This document shows, in pieces, positions 52,009 to 60,231 of a stretch of 64,000 bases of DNA. How positions within the stretch are numbered: position 1 is the first letter of the stretch; every line of letters starts with the position of its first letter. Below the pieces are notes generated by a model that did not search any database, had not been told where the DNA came from, and saw nothing but the letters and a program-made list of their open reading frames with translations. Source of the DNA: Bradyrhizobium manausense (GTDB lineage Bacteria > Pseudomonadota > Alphaproteobacteria > Rhizobiales > Xanthobacteraceae). The translations under genes were made by a program, and so were the position numbers. The stretch spans positions 186,001 through 250,000 of the forward strand of contig NZ_JAFCKB010000003.1 of assembly GCF_018130615.1 (NCBI RefSeq). Direction: 5' to 3'.

Positions 52009-52089
52009 ATGCCAGTTCTGATTCTGTGGGCCGTACCGGCCGTGCTGGTGATCGGCGGTGGCATCTACCTGATCGGCCACTTCCACTAG
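52009..52089 (+). CDS. 26-residue membrane microprotein
   Basis: The frame encodes MPVLILWAVPAVLVIGGGIY and LIGHFH, a single membrane helix. GAGGAGGACGAGAC precedes the ATG, and the gene is 13 nt after the stop of the 77-residue secreted protein, probably on the same stress-induced transcript. It ends just before a strong terminator. Function unknown. Confidence 0.6.
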   Translation: MPVLILWAVPAVLVIGGGIYLIGHFH

Positions 52090-52104
52090 GCAAGAAAGCA
52101 AAAG

Positions 52105-52138
52105 CAACGGGCTCCGCGATCACGCGCGGAGCCCGTTG
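52105..52138. terminator. Strong bidirectional-looking terminator hairpin
   Basis: CAACGGGCTCCGCG and CGCGGAGCCCGTTG form a perfect 14-bp stem with a 6-nt loop. It lies between the convergent microprotein and serine hydrolase genes; an A-rich stretch lies on its left side, so it can terminate the minus-strand transcript well. Confidence 0.75.
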
Positions 52139-52156
52139 CAGCAAATGTTAGGAATC

Positions 52157-53431
52157 TCAGAGATTGCTCTCTGTGATCGCCGCATAGACCATGCTGCGGA
52201 GCTCGCGGCGAAGTGGATAGGCGCTCGACGGCAGCACCTGCGTCATGAAGATGGTGATCAGCTCTTCAGCCGGATCGATCCAGAATGACGTCGTGGCTGC
52301 GCCGCCCCAATTATACTCGCCGGGGCTGCCGGCGATCAGCGTTTCCGCCGGGCGCATGGTCACGGCGAAGCCGAGGCCGAAGCCGATGCCGTTATAGCTG
52401 GCCTCCGAGAACAGCGAACGCGACACCTCCGGCAGCGCCTGTCCGCCCGGAATGTGATTGCTCGTCATCAGCGCCAGCGTCTTGGGTCCGATCAGGCGGA
52501 CGCCGCCAAGCTCGCCGCCGTTGAGGAGCGCGCGGCAGAAGGTGAGATAGTCGGCCACCGTCGAGCAGAGCCCGCCGCCGCCGGAGATGAGGGAGGGCGG
52601 TGACAGGAACGAGCTCGTGGTCGGGTCGTCCTGGAGTGTGATGCCCTCGCGGCGCTGCCCGGCATGGAAGGTCATGCCGCCGCCCGGATCGGCCGAATAG
52701 CAGGCGGCGAAGCGATGCGCCTTGGAGGCCGGCACGTAGAAGTCGGTGTCGATCATGCCGAGCGGATCGAGAATGCGTTGCTTCAGGAACTGCTCGAACG
52801 GCATGCCCGAGATCTTGCCGATGAGATAGCCGATGACGTCGGTCGAGACCGAGTAGTTCCAGGATTCGCCCGGCGAGAATTCGAGAGGAATCTTCGCGAG
52901 CGCATCGATCATGCCCTGAAGCGTGCCGGACTTCTCAACCTCACCGATCTTTTCGGCCCGATAGGCGGCATCGACGTTGGAGCGCTGCTGGAAGCCGTAG
53001 GTGAGACCGGAGGTGTGACGCAGCAGATCGACGATCAGCATCGGCCTGGACGGCGGCCGGGTCAGGAAAGCCGGCGAGGTGCCGGCAACGAACACGCCGA
53101 GATTCTTCCATTCGGGAATGTACTTGGCGACGGGCTCGTCGATCGCGACCAGGCCTTCCTCGACCAGCATCATGAAGGCGACGCTGGTGAGCGGCTTGGT
53201 CATGGAATAGATGCGGTAGATCGTGTCGTCCTTGACCGGCGCCTTTCGCTCGACGTCGGCAAAGCCCTGCACCGAGTTGTGGGCGATCTTGCCGCGGCGA
53301 TAGACCAGGAGCTGTGTGCCCGGGAAGCGGCCGGCGTCGATGTACCGCTTCTTCAGATGGGCATCGACGCGGTCGAGCGCGGCCTTGGACATGCCGACGG
53401 ATTCGGGCGAGGCGGGGGTGGGGGCGAGCAT
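52157..53431 (-). CDS. Serine hydrolase of the class C beta-lactamase/esterase family
   Basis: The 424-residue protein has the S-x-x-K motif S76-MTK79 in IYSMTKPL, a tyrosine motif in SWNYSVSTDVIGYL, and a C-terminal glycine-rich segment EYNWGGAATTSFWIDP. It resembles EstB-like esterases rather than true beta-lactamases. No signal peptide is present. GGAGGAACTG precedes the start on the minus strand. The substrate is unknown. Confidence 0.86.
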   Translation of the reverse strand: MLAPTPASPESVGMSKAALDRVDAHLKKRYIDAGRFPGTQLLVYRRGKIAHNSVQGFADVERKAPVKDDTIYRIYSMTKPLTSVAFMMLVEEGLVAIDEPVAKYIPEWKNLGVFVAGTSPAFLTRPPSRPMLIVDLLRHTSGLTYGFQQRSNVDAAYRAEKIGEVEKSGTLQGMIDALAKIPLEFSPGESWNYSVSTDVIGYLIGKISGMPFEQFLKQRILDPLGMIDTDFYVPASKAHRFAACYSADPGGGMTFHAGQRREGITLQDDPTTSSFLSPPSLISGGGGLCSTVADYLTFCRALLNGGELGGVRLIGPKTLALMTSNHIPGGQALPEVSRSLFSEASYNGIGFGLGFAVTMRPAETLIAGSPGEYNWGGAATTSFWIDPAEELITIFMTQVLPSSAYPLRRELRSMVYAAITESNL

Positions 53432-53603
53432 CAGTTCCTCCGGGCAGTTTTGTGGGACGTTGATAGCCGAAATGGCGCCCCCATTCCAAGCGGGTCACGC
53501 TTAACGCGGGCCCGCCGGTTGGTGTAGGCTCCGCTTGGAACGCCGCCAAGGAGCCTCTCAAGATCCCGAGGGGGCCAACGAGAAAAACCAAGGGCAACGC
53601 ACC

Positions 53604-54521
53604 ATGACCCAGTTCAACGAGACCGAACTCACTGAAGCCGTCGTCAAGAGCTTCGACAACGCGCCCGATCCGCGTGCGAAATTCCTGCTCCAGGAATTGG
53701 TGAAGTCGCTGCACGAATACGTGAGCAAGACCGGTCTCACCTTCGAGGAGTGGGATTACGCCATCGATTTTCTGACCCGTACCGGCCAGAAATGCACCGA
53801 CACCCGCCAGGAGTTCATTCTGCTGTCCGACGTGCTCGGCGTCTCCATGCTGGTCGATGCGGTCAATCATCGCGATCGCGATGGCGCGACAGAGACCACC
53901 GTGCTGGGCCCGTTCTATGTCGGCGAGCACAAGGTCACCGCGCATGGCACCGACATTTCGCCGAACAATCTCACCGGCGAGAGGATGTTCGTGCAGAGCC
54001 GCGTTACCGATCTCAAGGGCAAGCCGCTGGCGAATGTTCCAGTCGACGTCTGGCATGCCGACGATGACGGCTTCTACGATTCCCAGAAAGCGAATTATGA
54101 TGAAGTCGGCGCCTCGGCGCGGGCGCGCTTCATCACGGACGCTGACGGCCGCTTCTCCTTCCGCACCATCCTGCCGTGCAGCTATCCGATCCCGACTGAT
54201 GGGCCGGTGGGCGAGATGATCGTGCAGACCAAGCGCCATCCGATGCGCCCCGCGCATGTGCATTTCCTGGTCAATGCGAAGGGCTACGAGCCGCTGATCA
54301 CCCACGTCTTCATGGACGGTGACAAATATCTCGATTCCGACGTGGTGTTCGGCGTCAAGGACGACCTTGTCGCCAAGGTCGAGCCGCGCATCGATCCGAC
54401 GATGCCCGACGGCACCAAGGCGAGCGGGCAATGGCACCTGATGACCTACGAATTCCACCTGAAGCCCGGCGGTGGTATCGCACCCAAGCCGTTGGGGACC
54501 AAGGCGGCTGAGCCGGCCTAA
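53604..54521 (+). CDS. Intradiol ring-cleavage dioxygenase (hydroxyquinol/catechol 1,2-dioxygenase type)
   Basis: The 305-residue enzyme would cleave catechol or hydroxyquinol between the hydroxyl groups with ferric iron. The N-terminal helical dioxygenase domain (to about residue 95) is followed by the catalytic part with the expected iron ligands: tyrosines in ADDDGFYDSQ and LPCSYPIPTDGP, and the two histidines of RPAHVHFLV. The CSYPIPTDGPVG form is closer to hydroxyquinol 1,2-dioxygenases. ATG 53604 gives the usual N-terminus MTQFNETELTEAV. No other genes of the pathway are beside it. Confidence 0.87.
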   Translation: MTQFNETELTEAVVKSFDNAPDPRAKFLLQELVKSLHEYVSKTGLTFEEWDYAIDFLTRTGQKCTDTRQEFILLSDVLGVSMLVDAVNHRDRDGATETTVLGPFYVGEHKVTAHGTDISPNNLTGERMFVQSRVTDLKGKPLANVPVDVWHADDDGFYDSQKANYDEVGASARARFITDADGRFSFRTILPCSYPIPTDGPVGEMIVQTKRHPMRPAHVHFLVNAKGYEPLITHVFMDGDKYLDSDVVFGVKDDLVAKVEPRIDPTMPDGTKASGQWHLMTYEFHLKPGGGIAPKPLGTKAAEPA

Positions 54522-54552
54522 GCACGGCGTCAATCGCGGTTGCCTAGTTTAT

Positions 54553-54588
54553 GTGCGGCGCACAAAATTTGAGCGATGCGCAAATTTG
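54553..54588 (+). promoter_or_regulatory. Upstream activator module of the nrt operon (NtrC-like)
   Basis: GTGCGGCGCAC is a palindrome at 54553-54563; TTGAGCGATGCGCAAATTTG begins at 54569. A matching pair occurs at 58002-58040 with the same 16-nt offset. Position about 100 nt before a sigma54-like promoter suggests an enhancer-binding protein site, NtrC being the obvious candidate. Confidence 0.55.
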
Positions 54589-54668
54589 GCGAGCGCGCCG
54601 AGCGCTGCGACAACCCGGCGCAGGTGGATTAACATACTAATTTTAAAAGACTTTTCTGCCTGATTGGC

Positions 54669-54685
54669 TTGGCACGAAGCTTGAA
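54669..54685 (+). promoter_or_regulatory. Sigma54-like promoter of the nrt operon
   Basis: TTGGCACGAAGCTTGAA matches the RpoN consensus TGGCAC-N5-TTGCA except that the usual GC of the -12 element reads GA. The narK operon carries the same variant at 58117-58133. Confidence 0.6.
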
Positions 54686-54694
54686 TTGATCAAG

Positions 54695-54865
54695 CCGACG
54701 CCATTGATGCCGTCCCGCGAGACTTCTCATCCGATTGCTGACGCCACCAGACGGGGGTCCCCCGTCATGCGTCCGCATGCGCCAACGCCGGCGCGACGGA
54801 CGGACGGGCTGCTCGCGCGCACTGACGCCGACAATTCTGCAACGATGCAAAGGACGACACTGCCT
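54695..54865 (+). promoter_or_regulatory. Long leader of the nrt operon, possible NasT-type antitermination RNA
   Basis: If the sigma54-like promoter is used, transcription starts near 54695 and leaves a leader of about 170 nt. Its first 22 nt match the narK leader at 18 positions. A strong GACGGGGG-T-CCCCCGTC hairpin lies at 54750-54766. NasT proteins in other bacteria act on such leaders to let RNA polymerase read into nitrate genes. No folding was computed. Confidence 0.4.
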
Positions 54866-56176
54866 ATGACCAAGCGCACCCGCCAGCCCTCGGGCCTGAG
54901 CCGCCGTCAATTGTTGAAGGCCACCGGCTCGACCGCCGCACTTCTCGCCGCCGCCAAGCTGAATTTCCCCGCCGGCGCCTTTGCGCAGGACGCAGGTCCC
55001 GAGGTCAAGGGTGCCAAGCTCGGCTTCATTGCACTGACCGATGCGACCCCGCTGTTCGTCGCCAAGGAGAAGGGCATCTTCGCCAAATACGGCATGCCCG
55101 ATGTCGAGGTGCAGAAGCAGGCCTCCTGGGGCACCACGCGCGACAACCTGGTGCTCGGCTCCGAAGGCAACGGCATCGACGGCGCGCATATCCTCACCCC
55201 GATGCCGTATCTGATCTCGGCCGGCAAGGTGACGCAGAACAACCAGCCGACGCCGATGTACATCCTGGCGCGCCTGAACCTGAACGGTCAGTGCATCTCG
55301 GTCTCCAAGGAATATGCCGACCTCAAGGTCGGAATCGACACCGCGCCCTTCAAGACCGCGCTGGAGAAGAAGAAGGCCGGCGGCAAGGCGGTGAAGGCGG
55401 CGATGACCTTCCCCGGCGGCACGCATGATCTCTGGATCCGCTACTGGCTCGCCGCCGGCGGCATCGATCCGGACAAGGACATCGAAACCATCGTGGTGCC
55501 GCCGCCGCAGATGGTCGCCAACATGAAGGTTGGCACCATGGACTGCTTCTGCGTCTGCGAGCCCTGGAATCTCCAGCTCATCCATCAGGAGATCGGCTAC
55601 ACCGCAATCACCACCGGCGAGCTCTGGGACAGACATCCCGAGAAGTCGTTCGGCATGCGTGCGGCCTGGGTCGACAAATATCCGAAGGCGGCGAAGGCGC
55701 TGCTGATGGCGGTGATGGAAGCCCAGCAATGGGCCGAGAAGGCGGAGAATCGCGAAGAGGCCGCGGCGATCTGCGCCAAGCGCCAGTGGATCAACTGCCC
55801 GGTCGAGGACATCACCGATCGTATGAAGGGCAAGTTCGACTACGGTACCGGCCGCGTCGTCGACAACTCGCCGCAACAGATGCGGTTCTGGAAGGACCAG
55901 GCCTCCTATCCGTTCCAGAGCCATGACCTCTGGTTCCTCACCGAGGACATTCGCTGGGGCAAGTACGAGCCCGGCTTCGACACCAAGGCGCTGATTGCCA
56001 AGGTGAACCGCGAGGATCTCTGGAAGGACGCAGCGAAGACGCTCGGCGTTGCAAGCGCCGACATCCCGACCTCGACCTCGCGCGGCAAGGAGACCTTCTT
56101 CGACGGCAAGGTGTTCGATCCCGAAAATCCGGCAGCCTATCTGAAGTCGCTCGCAATCAAGCGCGTCGAAGTCTGA
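54866..56176 (+). CDS. nrtA: NrtA-type nitrate/nitrite ABC importer binding protein
   Basis: The 436-residue binding protein belongs to the NrtA/CmpA/SsuA-like group. It has a twin-arginine signal (SRRQLLKATGSTAALLAAA), so it would be exported folded by Tat. The mature part begins with KGAKLGFIALTDATPLFVAK, the usual NrtA start, and includes WIRYWLAAGGIDPDKDIETI. ATG 54866 is chosen near the Tat motif; an earlier ATG at 54845 would add seven residues. The gene heads nrtABC, followed by narK and nasC, which gives nitrate as the likely substrate. A hairpin separates it from nrtB. Confidence 0.9.
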   Translation: MTKRTRQPSGLSRRQLLKATGSTAALLAAAKLNFPAGAFAQDAGPEVKGAKLGFIALTDATPLFVAKEKGIFAKYGMPDVEVQKQASWGTTRDNLVLGSEGNGIDGAHILTPMPYLISAGKVTQNNQPTPMYILARLNLNGQCISVSKEYADLKVGIDTAPFKTALEKKKAGGKAVKAAMTFPGGTHDLWIRYWLAAGGIDPDKDIETIVVPPPQMVANMKVGTMDCFCVCEPWNLQLIHQEIGYTAITTGELWDRHPEKSFGMRAAWVDKYPKAAKALLMAVMEAQQWAEKAENREEAAAICAKRQWINCPVEDITDRMKGKFDYGTGRVVDNSPQQMRFWKDQASYPFQSHDLWFLTEDIRWGKYEPGFDTKALIAKVNREDLWKDAAKTLGVASADIPTSTSRGKETFFDGKVFDPENPAAYLKSLAIKRVEV

Positions 56177-56184
56177 TGGAGCCC

Positions 56185-56218
56185 TGCGGCCGCCTTCGGG
56201 GCGGCCGCATCGTCTTTT
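56185..56218 (+). terminator. Hairpin between nrtA and nrtB
   Basis: TGCGGCCGCC and GGCGGCCGCA form a perfect 10-bp stem with a TTCGG loop, followed by TCGTCTTTT. It looks like a partial terminator inside the operon, which would give more binding protein than permease. Confidence 0.75.
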
Positions 56219-56238
56219 GAAGCCGGAGAGGGATTTCG

Positions 56239-57135
56239 ATGAACATGCCTGCCACGAAGATTGAGGTTGAGATTGCGGCACCCGCGCCCATTGCCGCGCC
56301 GGTCGTCGCGATGACGCTGAGGCGTCCGCCGCGCACCGAAACCTACGCACGGATGGCGCGCGAGCTCGCCGTGCGCGTCATCCCGCCGCTGGTCGTGATC
56401 GCGCTGCTGACGCTGGTGTGGGAGCTGGTCTGCCGCCGCGCAGGTTCTGCGCTGCCACCGCCGTCAAAGGTGTTCAAGGACACCAAGGAACTGATCTTCG
56501 ATCCGTTCTTCGACCATGGCGGCATCGACAAGGGCCTGTTCTGGCATCTCTCGGCCAGCCTCCAGCGCGTTGCGCTCGGCTACTCGCTCTCGGCGATTGC
56601 CGGCATCGCGCTCGGCGTGCTGGTCGGGCAGTCGGTCTGGGCGATGCGTGGGCTCGATCCGCTGTTCCAGGTGTTGCGCACGATTCCGCCGCTGGCCTGG
56701 CTGCCGCTCTCGCTTGCCGCGTTTCGCGACGGCCAGCCCTCGGCGATCTTCGTCATCTTCATCACCTCGATCTGGCCGATCATCATCAACACCGCGGTCG
56801 GGATCCGCAACATCCCGCAGGACTACCGGAACGTTGCCGCCGTCGTGCAGCTCAATCCGCTGGAGTTCTTCGCCAAGGTCATGATCCCGGCGGCGGCACC
56901 CTACATCTTCACCGGCCTGCGCATCGGCATCGGCCTGTCCTGGCTCGCCATCATCGCGGCCGAAATGCTGATCGGCGGCGTCGGCATCGGCTTCTTCATC
57001 TGGGACGCCTGGAACTCCTCGCATATCAGCGAGATCATCCTGGCGCTGTTCTATGTCGGCATCGTCGGCTTCGTGCTCGATCGCCTGATCGCGGGCCTCG
57101 GCAAGATCGTCACCCGCGGCACGGCGCAGAACTGA
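56239..57135 (+). CDS. nrtB: NrtB-type nitrate ABC importer permease
   Basis: The 298-residue permease has about six membrane segments after a 45-residue cytoplasmic head. The ATPase-coupling loop is VVQLNPLEFFAKVMIPAAAP and the typical end of the domain is AAEMLIGGVGIGFFIWDAWN. GGAGAGGG precedes ATG 56239. It is followed 13 nt later by the ATPase gene. Confidence 0.92.
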   Translation: MNMPATKIEVEIAAPAPIAAPVVAMTLRRPPRTETYARMARELAVRVIPPLVVIALLTLVWELVCRRAGSALPPPSKVFKDTKELIFDPFFDHGGIDKGLFWHLSASLQRVALGYSLSAIAGIALGVLVGQSVWAMRGLDPLFQVLRTIPPLAWLPLSLAAFRDGQPSAIFVIFITSIWPIIINTAVGIRNIPQDYRNVAAVVQLNPLEFFAKVMIPAAAPYIFTGLRIGIGLSWLAIIAAEMLIGGVGIGFFIWDAWNSSHISEIILALFYVGIVGFVLDRLIAGLGKIVTRGTAQN

Positions 57136-57148
57136 AGGAGCAGAGCAC

Positions 57149-57943
57149 ATGACCGCCTATCTGAAGCTCGATCATATCGACAAGATCTTCACCCGCGGCG
57201 CCGCGACGACCGAGGTGCTCAAGGACATCAACCTGACGATCGAGAAGGGCGAATACGTTTCGATCATCGGCCATTCCGGCTGTGGCAAGTCGACCCTGCT
57301 CAACATCATCGCAGGCCTCACCAACGCCACCATCGGCGGCGTGCTGCTGGAGAACCGCGAGGTCAATTCGCCGGGGCCGGATCGCGCCGTGGTGTTCCAG
57401 AACCACAGCCTGCTGCCGTGGCTCACCGTGTACGAGAACGTCAAGCTCGGCGTCGACAAGGTCTTTGCCAGGACCAAGTCGAGGGCCGAGCGTGACGCCT
57501 GGGTGATGCACAATCTCAACCTGGTGCAGATGGCCCATGCCAGGGACAAGCGGCCCTCCGAAATCTCCGGCGGCATGAAACAGCGCGTCGGCATTGCCCG
57601 AGCGCTCGCGATGGAGCCGAAAGTGCTGCTGCTGGACGAGCCTTTCGGTGCGCTCGACGCGCTGACCCGCGCCCATCTCCAGGATTCCGTGATGGCGCTG
57701 CATCAGAAGCTCGGCAACACCATCTTGATGATCACCCACGACGTCGACGAAGCCGTGCTGCTCTCCGACCGCATCGTCATGATGACGAATGGCCCTTCCG
57801 CACGCATCGGCGAGGTGCTGGAGGTGCCGCTCGCTCGGCCGCGCAAACGGCTCGATCTCGCGACCAACGCCACATACCTGAAGTGCCGCCAGCGCGTGCT
57901 CGAATTCCTCTACGAGCGCCATCGCTTTGTCGAAGCCGCGTAA
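57149..57943 (+). CDS. nrtC: NrtC/NrtD-type nitrate ABC importer ATPase
   Basis: The 264-residue ATPase has Walker A GHSGCGKST, signature ISGGMKQR, Walker B VLLLDEPFGALD and H-loop ITHDVDEAV. It lacks the C-terminal NrtA-like domain of cyanobacterial NrtC, so a homodimer of this short form should energise the permease. GAAGGAGCAGAGCAC precedes ATG 57149. Confidence 0.92.
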   Translation: MTAYLKLDHIDKIFTRGAATTEVLKDINLTIEKGEYVSIIGHSGCGKSTLLNIIAGLTNATIGGVLLENREVNSPGPDRAVVFQNHSLLPWLTVYENVKLGVDKVFARTKSRAERDAWVMHNLNLVQMAHARDKRPSEISGGMKQRVGIARALAMEPKVLLLDEPFGALDALTRAHLQDSVMALHQKLGNTILMITHDVDEAVLLSDRIVMMTNGPSARIGEVLEVPLARPRKRLDLATNATYLKCRQRVLEFLYERHRFVEAA

Positions 57944-58001
57944 CGCATCGTTAACGCGTGAAAACGCTGCGCCTAATTTTGAATCATTAAGCTCAATCCT
58001 T

Positions 58002-58040
58002 GTGCGTCGCACACGGATTGAGCGAATCGCAAAATTTGCG
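58002..58040 (+). promoter_or_regulatory. Upstream activator module of the narK operon (NtrC-like)
   Basis: GTGCGTCGCAC (58002-58012) and TTGAGCGAATCGCAAAATTT (from 58018) repeat the module found before nrtA, at the same internal spacing and about 100 nt before the same type of promoter. Confidence 0.55.
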
Positions 58041-58116
58041 TGCGAAATGGGCCTGCAAATATTTCGGGCAATTCGAATAAGTCGCTGAATTCCCTGTATT
58101 TCCCAATCGCGGGCAG

Positions 58117-58133
58117 TTGGCACGGAAGTTGAA
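58117..58133 (+). promoter_or_regulatory. Sigma54-like promoter of the narK operon
   Basis: TTGGCACGGAAGTTGAA has GG-N10-GA spacing, identical in form to the nrtA promoter. It lies about 160 nt before the narK start. Confidence 0.6.
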
Positions 58134-58142
58134 TTACCTTGT

Positions 58143-58278
58143 CCGACGCCAACGACGACGTCCCTCAACATCATCAATCAGCATCGTGAACTCGCCACTG
58201 GGGCTTGGCCTCGGCGCGCGCCTCCATGTGGAGGCAGAGCCTGCAACGACGCAGCGGTGAGCCTAGAAGGGATTTGCA
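58143..58278 (+). promoter_or_regulatory. Leader of the narK operon, possible NasT-type antitermination RNA
   Basis: The leader would start with CCGACGCCA, as at nrtA, exactly 24 nt from the -24 GG in both cases. It contains the hairpin GCCTCC-ATGT-GGAGGC at 58220-58235 and a GC-rich stretch before AAGGG, the ribosome site of narK. No folding was computed. Confidence 0.4.
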
Positions 58279-59670
58279 ATGACGAAGAATCCGACTCTCA
58301 GTCAGACCTGGATTTCTGACTGGCGCCCCGAAGATGAGGCGTTCTGGAATGCGACTGGCAAGACTATCGCAAGGCGTAACCTGATCTGGTCGATCGTTGC
58401 CGAGCATATCGGCTTTTCGGTCTGGCTGATCTGGAGCATCGTCACCACCAAGCTGCCGCAGGCAGGCTTCCACTACTCGACCGACGAGCTGTTTCAGCTC
58501 ATCGCGGTGCCGGGGCTGATCGGCGCATTGATACGCTTCCCCTACACCTTCGCGGTCACGACCTTCGGCGGCCGCAATTGGACCATTTTCAGTGCCGCGG
58601 TGCTGTTCATCCCAACGCTCTCGCTTGCCTATTTCGTGAGCCAGCCCGATACGCCGTTCTGGCTGATGCTGCTGGTGGCCTCCACCGCCGGTCTTGGCGG
58701 CGGCAATTTCGCCTCGAGCATGACCAATATCTCCTTCTTCTTCCCGGACAGGATGAAGGGGTGGGCGCTCGGCCTCAACGCGGCCGGCGGCAATATCGGC
58801 GTCTCCAGCGTGCAGCTCTTGACGCCGATCCTGATGACGCTTGCCGCCATCAACCTGTTCCAGGCGACACCGGTCGACGGCATCTTCCTGCAGAACGCCG
58901 GCCTGATGTGGGTGCTGCCGATCGCGGTCGCGGTATTCGGTGCGGTGTTCTTCATGAACAACCTCACCTCGGCGAAGTCGTCGATCAGGAACCAGCTCGC
59001 GGTGGTCAAGCGCAAGCACACCTGGATCATGGCCTATCTCTATATCGGCACGTTCGGATCCTTCATCGGCTATTCGGCGGCATTCCCGCTGCTGATCAAG
59101 ACGCAGTTTCCGACGGTGACGATCTCGATCGCCTTCCTCGGGCCGCTGGTCGGCTCGTTGTCGCGACCGATCGGCGGCCTGCTCGCCGACAAGATTGGTG
59201 GTTCCATCCTCACTTTCTGGAACTTCATGGCGATGGCTGCTGCAACCGTCGGCGTGCTCTATTTCGTCGGGCAAAAGGACTTCACCGGCTTCCTGGCGAT
59301 GTTCCTGATCCTGTTCGTCACGACAGGCATCGGCAACGGCTCGACCTACCGCATGATCCCCTCGATCTTCCGCGAACAGAATTTGTTCAAGGTGCGCGGG
59401 CAAGGCGATGCGGCGCGCGCGGTCGCGCTGAAGACGGCGAGCATCGAGAGTGGTGCGGCGGTCGGTTTCATCGGTGCCATCGGCGCGGTCGGCGGCTATC
59501 TGATCCCGAGTGGCTTCGGCAAGTCGATCGCCTTGACCGGCGGACCGCAGCTCGCGCTTGCGATCTATCTCGGCTTCTACGCCTCCTGCCTCGCTCTCAC
59601 CTGGTGGTTCTATCTGCGTCGCAGCCCGCAGGGTGAAGGCGCACCGGGCCTCGCCGGGGCACGCGTCTGA
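58279..59670 (+). CDS. narK: NarK-type nitrate/nitrite MFS transporter
   Basis: The 463-residue protein has about twelve membrane segments and nitrate-porter signatures: GLGGGNFASSMTNISFFFPD followed by KGWALGLNAAGGNIGVS, then GSLSRPIGGLLADKIGG and GNGSTYRMIPSIFRE. It may import nitrate or exchange nitrite for nitrate. In Bradyrhizobium the narK-bjgb-flp-nasC operon is described as a nitrate assimilation and NO detoxification unit, and the order here is the same. AGAAGGG precedes ATG 58279. Confidence 0.94.
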   Translation: MTKNPTLSQTWISDWRPEDEAFWNATGKTIARRNLIWSIVAEHIGFSVWLIWSIVTTKLPQAGFHYSTDELFQLIAVPGLIGALIRFPYTFAVTTFGGRNWTIFSAAVLFIPTLSLAYFVSQPDTPFWLMLLVASTAGLGGGNFASSMTNISFFFPDRMKGWALGLNAAGGNIGVSSVQLLTPILMTLAAINLFQATPVDGIFLQNAGLMWVLPIAVAVFGAVFFMNNLTSAKSSIRNQLAVVKRKHTWIMAYLYIGTFGSFIGYSAAFPLLIKTQFPTVTISIAFLGPLVGSLSRPIGGLLADKIGGSILTFWNFMAMAAATVGVLYFVGQKDFTGFLAMFLILFVTTGIGNGSTYRMIPSIFREQNLFKVRGQGDAARAVALKTASIESGAAVGFIGAIGAVGGYLIPSGFGKSIALTGGPQLALAIYLGFYASCLALTWWFYLRRSPQGEGAPGLAGARV

Positions 59671-59688
59671 CACTTGGTACGAAAATCG

Positions 59689-59712
59689 CTTCTCCCCGTA
59701 CGCGGGGAGAAG
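59689..59712 (+). repeat. CTTCTCCCCG hairpin between narK and the globin gene
   Basis: CTTCTCCCCG-TACG-CGGGGAGAAG is a perfect 10-bp stem with a 4-nt loop inside the narK-bjgb gap. It may be a small interspersed palindrome, a processing site or a weak attenuator. No T run follows. Confidence 0.65.
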
Positions 59713-59792
59713 TCTCTCTGGTGACGTTTGACCCATGAACTTTTTCCGCAATGACGCGGACAAAGGCAGACCGAAACAGACAGGAAACCATC

Positions 59793-60221
59793 ATGACGCC
59801 TCAGCAGATCGCCCTCGTGCAGCAGAGCTTTTCCAAGGTCGCGCCGATTTCAGAAGCAGCCTCAAAACTGTTCTACGACCGCTTGTTCGAGGTCGCCCCG
59901 TCCGTGCGCGCGATGTTTCCCGAGGACATGACCGAGCAGCGCAAGAAGCTGATGGGCATGCTCGCCGCGGTCGTCGGCGGTCTGTCGAATCTCGAAACGA
60001 TTCTTCCCGCGGCATCGGCGCTCGCCAAGCGTCACGTCGCTTACGGCGCCAAGGCCGAGCACTATCCCGTGGTCGGCGCGACTTTGCTTTGGACCCTGGA
60101 GAAGGGCCTCGGCGAGGCCTGGACGCCCGAACTCGCCACCGCCTGGACCGACGCTTACGGCGTGCTGTCCGGCTACATGATTTCCGAGGCCTACGGCCCA
60201 CAGGCGCAGGCCGCCGAATAG
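59793..60221 (+). CDS. bjgb: Bjgb, single-domain haemoglobin
   Basis: The 142-residue globin has a likely B10 tyrosine in KLFYDRLFEVAP and the proximal histidine in ALAKRHVAYGAKAEHYP, a typical pattern for bacterial haemoglobins and flavohaemoglobin head domains. It has no reductase domain of its own; Flp, encoded 10 nt downstream, is a plausible electron donor. It would oxidise NO to nitrate, which limits NO made during nitrate reduction. AGGAAACC precedes ATG 59793. Confidence 0.93.
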   Translation: MTPQQIALVQQSFSKVAPISEAASKLFYDRLFEVAPSVRAMFPEDMTEQRKKLMGMLAAVVGGLSNLETILPAASALAKRHVAYGAKAEHYPVVGATLLWTLEKGLGEAWTPELATAWTDAYGVLSGYMISEAYGPQAQAAE

Positions 60222-60231
60222 GAGATGTCTT

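Noticed and set aside
52157-53431. True class C beta-lactamase
   Set aside because: No signal peptide and the sequence looks like cytoplasmic EstB-type esterases; only the broad serine hydrolase call is safe.
54680-54693. Possible FixK2 box TTGAATTGATCAA before nrtA
   Set aside because: The half-sites are separated by 5 nt, not 6, and it overlaps the better-supported sigma54-like element.
54750-54766. GACGGGGG-T-CCCCCGTC hairpin as a simple terminator
   Set aside because: It lacks a T run and lies in the nrtA leader, so I list it as part of a possible antitermination leader instead.
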